Of a stretch of DNA of 31,879 bases, positions 8,764-19,803 are shown one piece after another. The translations under genes were made by a program, and so were the position numbers. Source of the DNA: Euprymna scolopes (lineage: Eukaryota; Mollusca; Cephalopoda; Sepiida; Sepiolidae); the NCBI GenBank assembly GCA_024364805.1, contig CM044497.1:68949333-68981211 (forward strand), read 5' to 3'. The notes below the pieces were generated by a model that was not told the DNA's origin, ran no database searches, and was given only the letters and a program-made list of their open reading frames with translations. Position 1 is the stretch's first letter; each line of letters opens with the position of its first letter.

Positions 8764-9616
8764 CTAGCATAGGTGCCCGGCGTTGCCCGGGTGTTTGGAG
8801 GTGTGTGTTGAGCAAAAAAAAAGTGTTAGTAGGAAGGCAGGCTCGAACCCGTACCGCGAAGGAGGAAAAGAACGTGAAAAAAAGTGACGTCTTTGCTGTT
8901 ACGACGACCGCTAAACCGGAAGTGACGTAGGTTTTAATTAAGGCTAGACAATCGAAAAGAGGGGATGACTTTCGAAAATATCGACGAAAAAAGCGACCCC
9001 TCTCTGTAGAAAAGTGTCCAGTTGAGGGTGAAGAAATTAATGTTTTTAGCCAATTCTTCGGTATTTATCGTCTGAAGGGTCGAGCTTCAATACTATACTG
9101 ATCTTATGAAAATCCGTCACCTCTGCCAAAAGTTTAAGGCAGACATGCAAACATACATACATTTATATATTTGTAGCTACAATTTTCAACCCAAACCGAT
9201 TAAAAAGCTTGCCATATCTCTGAATACGCTTTATGTCAAATTTAAAATGTTTAGACCAGAAATTGTCTTAAGTAATTTGGTAGAGACCGCAGATGTCAAA
9301 TTATTTTAAACTTTGACCCCTATTATAACCCCTTAACATTTAGTGTTTTGGGCTCAAATCAAGTTATTAAGTTAGATCCATGTCCAACGAACCTACATCT
9401 AAAATTTCAAGTGTTTAGACCAATTGTTGGAGTAGTTTGGTAGAGTTCTCAAAGTTCAAATCGTTGAAATGTGACCCCTGGCTGAAAACAGATTACAAAG
9501 ATTTTCCCAAATCTCACTATCTTGTATATCAAATTTCGAGTCTGTAGACTGAAAGTTGACAGAGTTATTGTATAGGGAAATGTACACACACAGACAGACC
9601 ATTTCACTCTTATAGA
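8764..9616 (-). mobile_element. Helitron-like non-autonomous element, copy B
   Basis: Minus strand: 5' end TCTATAAGAGTG at 9616, 3' end CTAG at 8764-8767. A perfect subterminal hairpin CCCGG-CGTTGC-CCGGG lies at 8776-8791. The 853-bp interior is non-coding. The half nearest its 5' end matches copy A and the half nearest its 3' end matches copies C and D (AGTGACGT..., AGGCTAGACAATCGAAA, CCAGTTGAGGGTG, ATTAATGTTTTTAGCCAAT). Frames across it are short and unsupported. Confidence 0.8.
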
Positions 9617-9620
9617 TATA

Positions 9621-9840
9621 CTAGTATTTCAGCCCGGCGTTGCCCAGGTGTTTGGGTGTGGCTGTTGAGCCAAAAAAGTGGTAGTAGGAGTACCGCGAAG
9701 GAGGAAAAGAACCGGGGAAAACCTGACGTCTATGCTGTTACGACCACCGCCAAACCGGAAGTGACATTTTTTTAAAATTAAGGCTAGACAATCGAAAGGA
9801 GAGAATGACTTCTAAAAATATTGGCGAAAAAGAAAAACGA
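9621..9840 (-). mobile_element. Helitron-like element, copy C, truncated, in tandem with B
   Basis: The minus-strand 3' end CTAG lies at 9621-9624, only four bases (TATA) from the 5' TC of copy B. The subterminal GC palindrome (about 9630-9647) and the next 190 bp match the 3' half of copy B (AAACCGGAAGTGAC, AGGCTAGACAATCGAAA). Homology stops at a (TA)n tract near 9840, so the 5' part is missing. B and C lie head to tail on the same strand. Confidence 0.75.
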
Positions 9841-9865
9841 TATATATATATATATATATGTATGT

Positions 9866-10252
9866 ATAAGAGCAAATAGTTAATAAAACATGTTAAAAAA
9901 CACTTTCAAAAAGAGTTAAAAACATATTTAATAAAATAAATAAGTGGATAGTCATTAATCCGCGGAGTTTCGAAGAAATACTTTCCTTTTCCTTCACCAT
10001 ATTCCCTATGCTTCAGTTTTTGTTATCAAGTAAGATCGTTGACTTACTTGCAGTTTCATCAAATACTTTTGCAAGCAAAATCCGATCCCGCATTTTGCTA
10101 ATTCCTACCCTCTGATGAGAAGGAAAGTATTTCTTCGAAACTCCGTGGATTAAGGACTATCCACTTATTTAGTGTTTCCTTTTCAAATTAAATATGTTTT
10201 TAACTCTTTTTCAAAGTGTTTTTAGCATGTTTAATTAACTATTTGCTCTTAT
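9866..10252. mobile_element. Fold-back (long inverted repeat) MITE-like element
   Basis: The left arm 9866-9991 and the right arm about 10118-10252 are reverse complements over about 130 bp. Landmarks are ATAAGAGCAAATAGTTAAT at the outside and GGAGTTTCGAAGAAATACTT near the inside. The right arm has a small extra block (GAAAAGGAAACACT). The spacer of about 125 bp shows no gene. It sits in TA-rich DNA, so no clear target duplication can be read. A transcript would form a long hairpin. Confidence 0.8.
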
Positions 10253-11394
<1,142 letters not shown>

Positions 11395-12601
11395 AAGTGG
11401 TTGTTAATACGCAGGGCTAACCTTCCTTCTGGTGCTTATTCATCATCTTCCAACCCATTTTATTCATGAACTTCCAGCTTATATTCTGAGATCATCCCCT
11501 GACATCTGTTCAGACGACAAAACTGTCTATGGATACACTTCGAAGAGCAATGGTGATTTTCTTTCTTTCATCTTGAAGCGCTTAATACTATGATGACAAA
11601 AAAGTATTTTCTTACTTTTAACACGTGTTAACAAAAGCTCAGGTCTTCGTTTTGCACGAGTTGAAAAGAATGGCATTATTTTCTTTGAGAAATTAAATCT
11701 GTTGCTTAACTCATGGGAAATGTATTTGGATTATTCTACTTCTCAAGAAAGTAGCTGACCCCTGACGCAATTCTCTAAGTGCATGCTTATGCCATGAAGT
11801 AGAGCTGCACTATCCAGTAAGGTACCACTTACAGCACCTTTCCCTCCCTCAATAGGGTACAAAATCAACTTCGAAATCTAGTGGGGTGATTTCATTTCAT
11901 AGAACAAAACTATCCAAAAAAATACTCTTTCCATGGAATGTATCTCTGTGGAGAACTATGTGACAGTGAACTGAGCAAGAGCAAATACTTGAAGGACAAC
12001 CAGCAACTTCCACAGGTGATGACTAGTAAGAACAAGGAACATCATTGTAGAAATCTCAGACAGACAATGGAGCATATCTTGACATACAAAGTTGTATTGA
12101 TCAGAAACTAGTTAACTGTTAACTTGATGTCCAACCTTGGATAAGATATTGGCATGATAAGATATGATGATGGCAGAGGAGACGTAGCTAGTAATTGTGA
12201 TACTTTGTCGTTATTTTCGTCATAGGTTTATCAACTGAGCTACTGTCTCTTCTCCTGTATAACATTCGCAGCAAGAATTCGTCTATCTACACAACTGCAA
12301 AGTAGTTTCATTTCGTCCTCTGCATACTTAGTACTAAACAGAATGTTCATTAATATAGTTTATTTCAAAGAACATTCTCTCTCTTGCAGACAATACCAGG
12401 GGGCTGCTTCCATTCTGACTGCAACATAAACGTCTTCAAGTCCACTGTCAACACATACATTTCAAGTTGTTTATCTAGGTTATCACATTATAACTGTTCA
12501 CCCATCATTTCTTATCTGCTCATAAGATTGTGCATTCTTGATCGTCCGATTAACAATCCCATTAATTTTTAACCTCACGTAAGCTTGACAAGTGGTGATC
12601 C

Positions 12602-12605
<4 letters not shown>
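11395..12605 (+). mobile_element. Old LINE 3' fragment (RT core to 3' end)
   Basis: The plus strand carries decayed RT pieces. HHLPTHFIHELPAYI (about 11440-11490) matches the INDLP-H-I region before the catalytic loop. CSDDKTVYGY (about 11505-11540) sits where YADDTTIYG is expected. A tail PGGCFHSDCNINVFKSTVN (12399-12455) matches the FPPDYNLDVFKSNV end of related LINEs. It finishes with CTTGACAAGTGGTGATCC (from 12584), the 3' end shared with the LINE at 20095, then a TA microsatellite. Stops and shifts are frequent, and the middle (about 11750-12350) is barely recognisable. It is older than the other LINE copies in the window. Confidence 0.7.
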
Positions 12606-12667
<62 letters not shown>

Positions 12668-12674
12668 TGTGTGT
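12605..12674. repeat. (TA)n then (GT)n compound microsatellite
   Basis: TA units (12605-12631) followed by GT units (12631-12674), between the LINE tail and the next Helitron-like element. Confidence 0.95.
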
Positions 12675-12686
12675 AATGAATGTTTA

Positions 12687-13318
12687 TCTCTACTATTACG
12701 TGTGTTAGTGTGTGTGGGAGTTCTCTATGGACTTGAAAACGGCTGGGCCGATTTTCATGAAATTTAACACGAAGGTAATTTATGTGCCTGGCAATGTCCT
12801 TAGATAAGTTTTGTATCAGAATGTCTTCAATAAACGAAAATATGATGAAAAAGGAACAGGCGATTTTGAAAACAGTTAACACTTTACACAGTCTAACATC
12901 ATAACTACATTTCAGATGTTTTATTACCGCACAAGCCGAAAGGCCCAACATATAAAAATAAACAGTAGGTCTTTGATATGAAATGATGCGCGTCTGAAAT
13001 GAATGTTTCTGTTTAGATCACAATTGAAGCATGATACTTGACTTTTGCATTTATAACTTTAATTCAAGTCATGATATACAAAAAAACTTTTATAAAATCA
13101 ATATTAGGTTTTTTTGAGACTACAATGTATTGTGGACTAAATCACTATATGTAAAACTTTCTCCCTGTACACAGCAGTGGGTCTATAACTAGAGCAGGGA
13201 ATCAATCGATTTGATTGAAAATGGGCGATTTCACCGATTTCGATCGCAATAAAAAATATGGAAGGAAACATTTGTTGATTATCATTCAATCTCGGGCAAT
13301 GTCGGATCTCCCTGCTAG
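12687..13318 (+). mobile_element. Helitron-like non-autonomous element, copy F
   Basis: Starts TCTCTACTATTACGTG at 12687 after an A, and ends TCTCCCTGCTAG at 13318. A degenerate GC palindrome (CGGGCAATGTCGG, 13293-13305) precedes the end. Near the 5' end is GGGCCGATTTTCATGAAATT. Sequences of that kind are familiar in invertebrate Helitron-associated repeats (from memory). The interior differs from copies A-D, so this is a separate subfamily. It has no helicase gene. Confidence 0.65.
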
Positions 13319-13549
13319 TATATTATAAATTTTGATGTAATATCTTATTCTGTGTTTTTATTCATATAGTAAATAAAACGTTCATTTATGTAGCATTGGA
13401 CAGTTCTTAAGTGTTGTGGGACCTTATTATTAGCCCACTTGCTGGACGCTCGACGTTGCACGGTCGTACAATACAATACGCTTTAAAATGATATATTAAT
13501 TTATGTAGAATGCGTATGTACTATTATAAAACCAATCCTCTATTGAATA

Positions 13550-14209
13550 CTAGCGGGAGTACCCGGCGTTACCGGTGTTTGGGTGTGGGTGGGGTAAATC
13601 AAAACAAAATGGAAAATAAAGAATAAGCGAATGCCATACCCCTGTTTAAATATTATAAACAAAACGGGGAGTATGATGCAAAATAAAGAATAAGCGAATG
13701 ATGTCAAAACGTCTTAAAAAATGGGAAAAACAAAAAACAGCGAACGTGATGGAAAAATTAAAAAAAAACGAACGGAAAATGGCATAAATAACACTGTTTC
13801 AATATTAAAACTTTACAAATCGAAAAAAAAATATATCTCTCTCATACATCGGCTCGAACGTGCAATCTTAAGATAACGACACTGCTACTGTACCGACTGG
13901 TCTACGACTGCCTGCGTGAAATTAGATCTCTTTTATATTTAAACTAATTTAAGAAAGCGTATTTTGCGCATGCGTGTATGGCTAAATTGTCATGAAGGAA
14001 CAATTTTTTGCTACCCCTCCCTGTAGAAAAGTTCCCAGTTGTGGATGAGGGAATTAATGTTTTTAGCCAATAGTACGATATTTGTCGTCGGAAAAATCGA
14101 GCTTTAATATGATACCGATCTCGAGAAAACCCGTCGCCTCTGTAGAAATTTTTGCAAGGCATACAAACATACATACATTTAAACAGATTTTTGCCTTTTA
14201 TATTATAGA
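13550..14209 (-). mobile_element. Helitron-like non-autonomous element, copy D
   Basis: Minus strand: 5' TCTATAATATAAAAGGC at 14209, 3' CTAG at 13550-13553. A GC-rich subterminal segment (TACCCGGCGTTACCGGTG) follows on the plus strand from about 13560. The part at 14030-14180 aligns with copy B (AATTAATGTTTTTAGCCAAT, then TCGAGCTT, then ACAAACATACATACATTTA). It is non-coding. Confidence 0.7.
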
Positions 14210-14216
14210 TTATATA

Positions 14217-14666
14217 TTAGAGGCATAATTTGCCCGGTGGACTAATTCGCAAAAACAGTAAACAAAAATAATGATAATGTAATTCATCAAATTCCGTCTG
14301 TGTTTGTTTACAATATCACGTCAGCTGATATTTGGGCTTGACGATCTTCAAAATAGTCTTTTATTCTGTGATAGATAGCAAATAAAAATTTTTACAGGGG
14401 AATATTGGGCGTTATATCAGCAAACGTTACACGTAACGTAAAATATTCCCCTAGATACTTTGTTACCAATAAGAGCAGAAAGACTATGTTTAATATCCGA
14501 TTTGGGGGGAGGGGCAATGGTTTTTGAGTGAAATTCTGTATCTAAGAAAACTGCCATAAATATAAATTACCTTTGTGGGAGATTTTCAAAAGAGAGACTC
14601 AGCCATTTCGGAACTTACGAGGAACGAACTCACACACACAAAATGACTTTTATAAAATAATAGGGA
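14217..14666 (-). mobile_element. Helitron-like element, copy G, in tandem with D
   Basis: Minus strand: 5' region TCCCTATTATTTTATAAAAG (14666 downward) followed by a GTGTGTG tract. The 3' end is CTAA at 14217-14220, preceded by the weak palindrome GGGCAAATTATGCC. CTRR ends are allowed in Helitrons. It lies eight bases from the 5' end of copy D on the same strand, a second head-to-tail pair. The interior is unrelated to copies A-D at the level I can see. Confidence 0.5.
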
Positions 14667-15240
14667 TGAACACGTGTTGCAAAGTTTATCAAAGCCTGTT
14701 TTTGTTTGTATAAATTTACATTCGTTGACGCATAAGACCTTATTTTTATTGTTTGGAATGATGATGGGTGTAGTTTCCTAAGACGGCAAGTTATTTCGGT
14801 TGATTTGGTTATTGGCACGGCTACACGCTGTTGCCCGTGGCCATTGATAATAACATTATTTTTAAACGTGGGTGGGACATTTTTCTTTTACAACTTCTCT
14901 TTACTTCTCCCTTTCTTTCTCTCTACTGCTTCTCTTCCTCCATTTCTCGCATAAACTGCCTCTCCCATTGTGGCAACTGGTCAAATATAATTAGAAAAAA
15001 TAGAAACAAATAAAGTTTCAGCGTTATCTTTTAAACAATTTTTTAACTACACGGAAGATTGAAAAAAGCACGAATTTATGATCACAAATTTTTTATCAAA
15101 GCGAAGTCCGATTATGTAAACGCTGGGATTATACTGAATCCAATGATGTTAAGGTTGTACATGTATCATGTGGAGTTTCTGACTCTTATTTAAACACACA
15201 CAATTAAGATTTGATTTTATATAGTAGAGAAACTATTTTT
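14667..15240. other. Stretch with possible Helitron-end debris, otherwise featureless
   Basis: GGCACGGCTACACGCTG followed by TTGCCCGTGGCC (14815-14843) resembles a decayed minus-strand Helitron 3' palindrome, but no CTRR end is preserved. The 60-codon frame at 14831-15013 is pyrimidine-driven (CTTCTCTTTC) and unsupported. Nothing else is recognised. Confidence 0.35.
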
Positions 15241-15251
15241 ATATTATTATC

Positions 15252-15984
15252 TTATACCATCTTTGTCGATAGATCCCAGTTGATAACTATCCTTTGGACT
15301 TTTTCTCGCTGGTCTTTCAGGTATTCTCTGTCTTCTAGTGGAACCTGAAAATTCAAAATTTGCATGTTTGATAATAGATCCAGATTACCAATATATTATT
15401 TTATTGTCCACAAAAAGGAACATAATTGCAGGTGAATCTATAGAATTAATTTTACCTTCTTGTTAGGAAGACACGTGCAGACTATGTAGCTTGTTTGACA
15501 TTTTCTGTCCTGCAATTTACTGCAAAGTCATTACATCTCAAGACAGGAAGTTTATACCTACAAGAAGATATATCAAAAAGTCTGTATAGCTGTTCCCTCA
15601 TTCTTTTCACTTTGGTTGCTGCAAAAGATTCCCTGTTAAGCTGCTTGGCCCTCTTATAGCAAAGTATATTGACCTTCTGTCCTATATAACGTTCCCTTAA
15701 CAATTGTGGATTCACTGCTTGCCAAACACTAATTATTTCCTTGGTAATTAACTTTAAAATCTCATTATTTTATAAGTGGGAATAACTGTTTTCAAGGAAA
15801 TAACTAAACTGAATGACTTGTCGTAAAGTTGGGGTGCTGTTTCATCTAAACGACAAGGTGAACCAGCAAATCGTTGTGAACCACGGGTAAAAACTCGCTG
15901 CCGAACTTTTTTAGGACAATGAACCCCGACTCCCCACTTCCTAAATATTTCCCTCACAAGCAAATGGCTTTGCATGCTCACTTG
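15252..15984 (-). pseudogene. Repetitive gene-family copy with LFDI-Cys motif, broken, probable intron
   Basis: Minus strand, N- to C-terminal: CRLDETAPQLYDKSF and LKTVIPTYK (15754-15900), NEILKLITKEIISVWQAVNP (about 15700-15770), then YRLFDISSCRYKLPVLRCN and FAVNCRTENV (15480-15610), VCTCLPNKK, and VPLEDREYLKDQREKVQR (to 15252). This order (a PT-x-EIL start, an SVW helix, LFDI-x-x-C, an FL-DQR-like block) matches a multicopy family I remember from hydra, aphid and mollusc genomes. The family has no function known to me and often behaves like a transposon passenger. Two frame slips interrupt the first exon (near 15765 and 15485). Between CLPNKK and VPLED a 111-bp segment (15345-15455) has GT at its start and TTTTCAG at its end, in phase: a likely intron. 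It could continue past 15252, because GTATAAG is donor-like. Confidence 0.6.
15345..15455 (-). other. Probable 111-bp GT-AG intron in the LFDI-family copy
   Basis: On the minus strand the donor is AACAAGAAG|GTAAAATT and the acceptor GAATTTTCAG|GTTCCACT. Removing the segment joins two blocks that follow each other in the family as I remember it, with phase 0 kept. Presence of an intron suggests a DNA-level copy, not a processed transcript. Confidence 0.55.
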
Positions 15985-16063
15985 ACTGGTTTTGACTATT
16001 ATTGTAAAGTTGTTGTAGAATACACCTAAATTTAATTTCCTTTCATTATTTCCTGCTAATAAT

Positions 16064-16230
16064 TAAAGTTACGATACCACAATATCCAAAGGTTGCTAGC
16101 CCGAGGGTCTGCCGAGGATACGTCAGATTTATTTCCCTCGTGGAGAAGATCATTCGTCTGGACAAATTTGACGTATCCTCGGCAGACCCTCAGGCTAGCA
16201 AGCTTTGGAGATTGTGGTATCGTAACTTTA
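16064..16230. repeat. 68-bp inverted repeat at the 5' edge of the Gypsy element
   Basis: 16064-16131 is the reverse complement of 16163-16230 with about five mismatches in 68. The 31-bp spacer contains the gag start. The right arm is the beginning of gag-like coding sequence, so the left arm is an inverted duplicate of it. There is no LTR at this side. Confidence 0.9.
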
Positions 16231-16680
16231 CTTACTATTTATCAACTATTGCTTCGTTAAACCCTGATAAACTGGAAGTTCTTTATTTAAACATCGGTCC
16301 CACCATTGCTGACGTTATCGAGGGTTCTTCAGGATTTGAACACGCTGTCGAATTACTGAAAGGTGTTTACGACAAGTCTCCAAGCGTTATTCCTGCTATA
16401 CATCTGCTTTCCACGCGTCTGCAACAAGAAAACGAGTCTGTCGACCAATATCTTCAGGTCTTGAATCGACTTGGCGCTGACTGTTACTTTAACGACGTTA
16501 CTGCTACTATTTACAGGGACGAATCTGTCCATGGTGCACTTATACGTGGTTTCCGGTCCTCAGTAATACGTGCTAGACTACTTGAAACTGATACGCTAAC
16601 TCTCAAAGAGGCTATTCAATGTGCTAGGGCTTTAGAACAAGCTCACTTTCATGCTGAATCATGCGCTTCCCCGATTTGAA
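16140..16680 (+). pseudogene. gag: Gypsy gag (capsid-like) part
   Basis: The N-terminal part starts MEKIIRLDKFDV and contains a retrotransposon gag-type helical domain, with STRLQQENESVDQYLQVLNR and ALIRGFRSSVIRARLL as recognisable stretches. The family role is assembly of the intracellular particle. The start codon overlaps the inverted duplication at 16064-16230. It belongs to the broken Gypsy element. Confidence 0.8.
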
Positions 16681-16835
16681 CAGCCGCTGCTACTACTACT
16701 ATTTCTATTAGAATTAACAATGTGTCTACTGATCCTGCCGAGGAGGCTACTATTACTAAAATTTATGATTCTATTGGTTCTCGTATGGCGTGTGACTCTG
16801 TACAATTTTCTGCTGCCCTTCCTGCTCATGGCAAG

Positions 16836-16946
16836 TGTTACAACTGTGGAGGGAGACGTCACTTTAAGGATGATCGCCGTCATTGTCCTGCCCGCGATAA
16901 GGTATGTCGAAACTGTGATAAATTCGGTCATTTTTCCAAAGTTTGC
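16836..16946 (+). pseudogene. Gypsy nucleocapsid zinc knuckles
   Basis: CYNCGGRRHFKDD...HC and CRNCDKFGHFSKVC fit two CCHC knuckles (the first with a longer spacing), the nucleic-acid-binding end of gag. Confidence 0.85.
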
Positions 16947-17064
16947 CGTTCTACTATGCTGCCACTTTCACGTTCTACTTCTGCTATTATGGCAGCCCAT
17001 GCTAAAGGTGCTGATAGGTGCCCTCCCATTGCTACAATTGTTGAATTAAAAGGAAAAATTAACT

Positions 17065-17440
17065 GCCCTGATAGACACCGGCAGTTCGGATAACTTTATC
17101 AGTGCTCGTATTGTTAAAACAATGAAGCTGTCTACTTCAAAGCGTTATTCTGTCATTTCCATGGCATCATCCGCCGTTTCCCTCAATCTATCGGAATATT
17201 GTACGGAGAACATTTTCTTCAATGGTTGCGAGTATAAAGAAATTGACTTTACAGTGCTTCCTGATTTCTGTATGGATATTATATTCGGAGTGCCTTTTTT
17301 AAAACTACATCAGGGTATCACTATTTCTTTTGGTGGACCTCAGGATATTCTAAAAATCTGCGCCCTTACCAAAATCAGCTGTGCCCCTGTGAAATTGTTT
17401 CGAAACTTAACCCCTGATTGCAAACCTATTGCTACTAAAT
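17065..17440 (+). pseudogene. Gypsy aspartic protease part
   Basis: ALIDTGSSDNFIS (17065-17103) is the protease active-site DTGSS motif. VLPDFCMDIIFGVPFLK (about 17260-17300) matches the D-I-LG-x-x-FL motif at the end of the family's protease domain. Confidence 0.85.
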
Positions 17441-17449
17441 CCTGAAATT

Positions 17450-18200
17450 ACCGCGCGGAGGATACTGTATTCATTGAAAAGGAAATTCTACAACTGCTTG
17501 AGGATGATGTAACTGAAACAAGTTATTCACCATGGCGTGCTCAGATTGTTGTGACTTCGTTGCCTAATAAAGAGAAACGATTAGTAGTTGATTTCTCCCA
17601 AACTATTAACCGTTTCACCTTACTTGATGCTTATCCTTGATGCATTGTCTCGGATTGAGGATCTCGTGAACCAAATAGCCCAATATCGTATATTTAGTAG
17701 AATTGACTAATCCAAAGCGTACTACCAGATCGAAATTTGTCCCGAAGATCGGCCATACACGGCCTTTTAAGCTGGAAATCGTTTGTACCAATTCGAAGTT
17801 TCTGCTTTTCAACGGTTTATGAGATCTTCCATTGTTGACATCAAATTATCTGGAACTTTTTCATATATAGATGATATAACTATTTGCAGTTAAACTCAGG
17901 AGGAACATGATGTTCATTTAGAATGTTTTTAAAGGCTGCCTCGACGTATAACCTCGAAATAAACCGAAAAAAATCAAAGTTTTCACTTCATTCCATCAAT
18001 TTGCTTGGGTACCAAATTTGTAACGGGACTATGCAACCAGATCCTGAGTGTTTGAAACCTCTTTTACAAATGCCTCCTTCTTCCAATTCAGATTCTTTAA
18101 AGACGTATCTTTGAATGTTTTCGTACTACGCTAAATGGATACCTAAGTATTCATACAAAATTCGTCCACTGGTTGAAAATAAACAATTTCCCGAGCCTCC
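17450..18200 (+). pseudogene. pol: Gypsy reverse transcriptase part
   Basis: Recognisable blocks: EKEILQLLEDDVTETSYSPW, KRLVVDFSQTINRFT, and the catalytic SYIDDITIC loop (YIDD at 17864-17875). Then NLEINRKKSKFSLHSINLLG and PDPECLKPLLQMP near 17950-18080. Part of the broken element; not functional here. Confidence 0.85.
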
Positions 18201-18219
18201 TATAGTTATCAATTCCTTT

Positions 18220-18630
18220 GAAAAACTTTGCCGAATCGTCTGTAAAAGTTATTGATCATGAATTACCATTTACTATTGGAACCGATGCCTCAGAAAGGGC
18301 TATCGGAGGCATTATTTTACAGGTGGAGAGGCCTGTAGCGTTCTTTTCTCGATCGCTAAACCCATCTGAAATACGACTTCACATAGTCGAAAAAGAGGCT
18401 TATGCCATAGTCCTGTGCGTCCGAAAATGGAGGGGTTTCCTTGCTGGGAAGCACGTTACTATTGTAACAGACCAGCAAGCCGTATATGTTATGTTTAAAC
18501 CTGCTAACTGAGGAAAAATAAAAAATGATAAAATTATACGGTGGAAAATGGAACTTCTCCCGTTGTCATACGACATGAAACACCGTCCCGGAAGTGAAAA
18601 CATTGTTGCCGATGCATTATCGCGAATATG
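18220..18630 (+). pseudogene. Gypsy RNase H part
   Basis: LPFTIGTDASERAIGGIILQ opens an RNase H domain (TDAS motif). VAFFSRSLNPSEIRLHIVEK, EAYAIVLCVRKWRGFLAG and IVTDQQAV follow in family order. The link to integrase, MKHRPGSENIVADALSRI, is typical of Ty3/Gypsy. Confidence 0.88.
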
Positions 18631-18639
18631 TGGTTCTGC

Positions 18640-19100
18640 TGCTTCTTACTTGGAGGAACTGAAGTTACTACACAATTCATTAACACATCCTGGAGTACAG
18701 CGCTTTTGGCATTTTGTAAGATCACGTAATATGCCATATTCAATTGAAGTCCAGCGTGTGACATCTGAATGTACGACTTGTGCCAAAATAAAACCTCAAT
18801 TCTTCGATTCTACTAATAATACACTGATCGGTTCTATTGCTCCCTTTCAAGGCCTCTCCATAGACTACAAAGGACCTGTCCCGGTATCTTTGATGGGATA
18901 TCGTTACATATTTACTGCCGTCGATGAATACAGTCGATTTCCTTTTGCTTTCCCTTGTCGCGATTTTCTTTGCAAACCGCAATCCAATGCCTGACAAATA
19001 TTTTCTCCATATTCGGACTCCCCTCATTTATCCATTCCGATCGATGAACTTCGTTTATGTCGGAAAAATTACAAAAAATTTAGACGCGACTTGGAATTGG
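18640..19100 (+). pseudogene. Gypsy integrase zinc-binding and core part
   Basis: HNSLTHPGVQRFWHFVR and CTTCAKIKP give the HHCC zinc-binding region. GLSIDYKGPVP and FTAVDEYSRFPFAFP mark the first part of the DDE catalytic core. Confidence 0.85.
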
Positions 19101-19299
19101 ATCCAGCAGCACTACTGCATGCAACCAAAGACGTAACAGTCAATGCGAGCGCTACAACGGCATTATTTGGAACACTCTGTTATTAGCTCTGGAATCTAAA
19201 CGATTACCCCTTAGCACTTGGCAGGATGTTCTACAGGATGTTTTTAATGCTATTCGCTCCCTGCTGTGCACTACTACAAATGCAACTCCTCACGAACGT

Positions 19300-19763
19300 A
19301 TGTTCAACTTAGAAAGGCGCTCTTCTCCCGGTACTGCTTTACCTGTTTGGCTCTGTGACCCTGGGGAAGTATTATTAAAACGGTTTGGTAACAGGAGCAA
19401 ATATGACCCGATTTTCGAGGTAATGGAACTCCTCGAAGCTAACCTTACACATGCAATAATACGACATAATGATGGCCGAGAAGATTCAGTAGCGCTGCGA
19501 CATCGAGCTCGCTTTCCACGCTCTGATAGACCTCAAAATCATGCTAAAAGTATTCAACCGGACATTACAAATGCAGATCCGACCCAGTTGACCGAAACAA
19601 GTCCTGTTAGTACTACACCTAATACAGAAGATGAATTTGCCTATAATAGTCAGAACCCTGAGAACCAACCTTGCCAGAGGACCACCGGTCCTTCAAATAG
19701 CGAACTACTTCCACGCCGATCTAATAGAATTCGCAGACCAGTCCAGCGACTGGATTTATAAAA
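19300..19763 (+). pseudogene. Gypsy integrase C-terminal tail
   Basis: GEVLLKRFGNRSKYDPIFEV matches the GPY/F-type C-terminal region of Gypsy integrases, followed by VALRHRARFPRSDRP and an RRSNRIRRPVQRL end. No chromodomain is recognised. Confidence 0.75.
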
Positions 19764-19803
19764 CAAAATAACTATTTACAATCTGTTTTACAAGTGGGGA
19801 GAT

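Noticed and set aside
12562-12951. 129-codon minus-strand frame
   Set aside because: Includes translated GT/TA microsatellite and crosses the boundary between a LINE tail and a Helitron-like element. No motif.
13434-13545. A further minus-strand Helitron-like end (GCTCGACGTTGCACGG palindrome-like)
   Set aside because: No CTRR end and no recognisable 5' TC end. Too weak to list as an element.
16651-17049. 132-codon leucine-rich plus-strand frame
   Set aside because: It overlaps the zinc-knuckle region in another frame. The knuckle motifs show which frame was coding.
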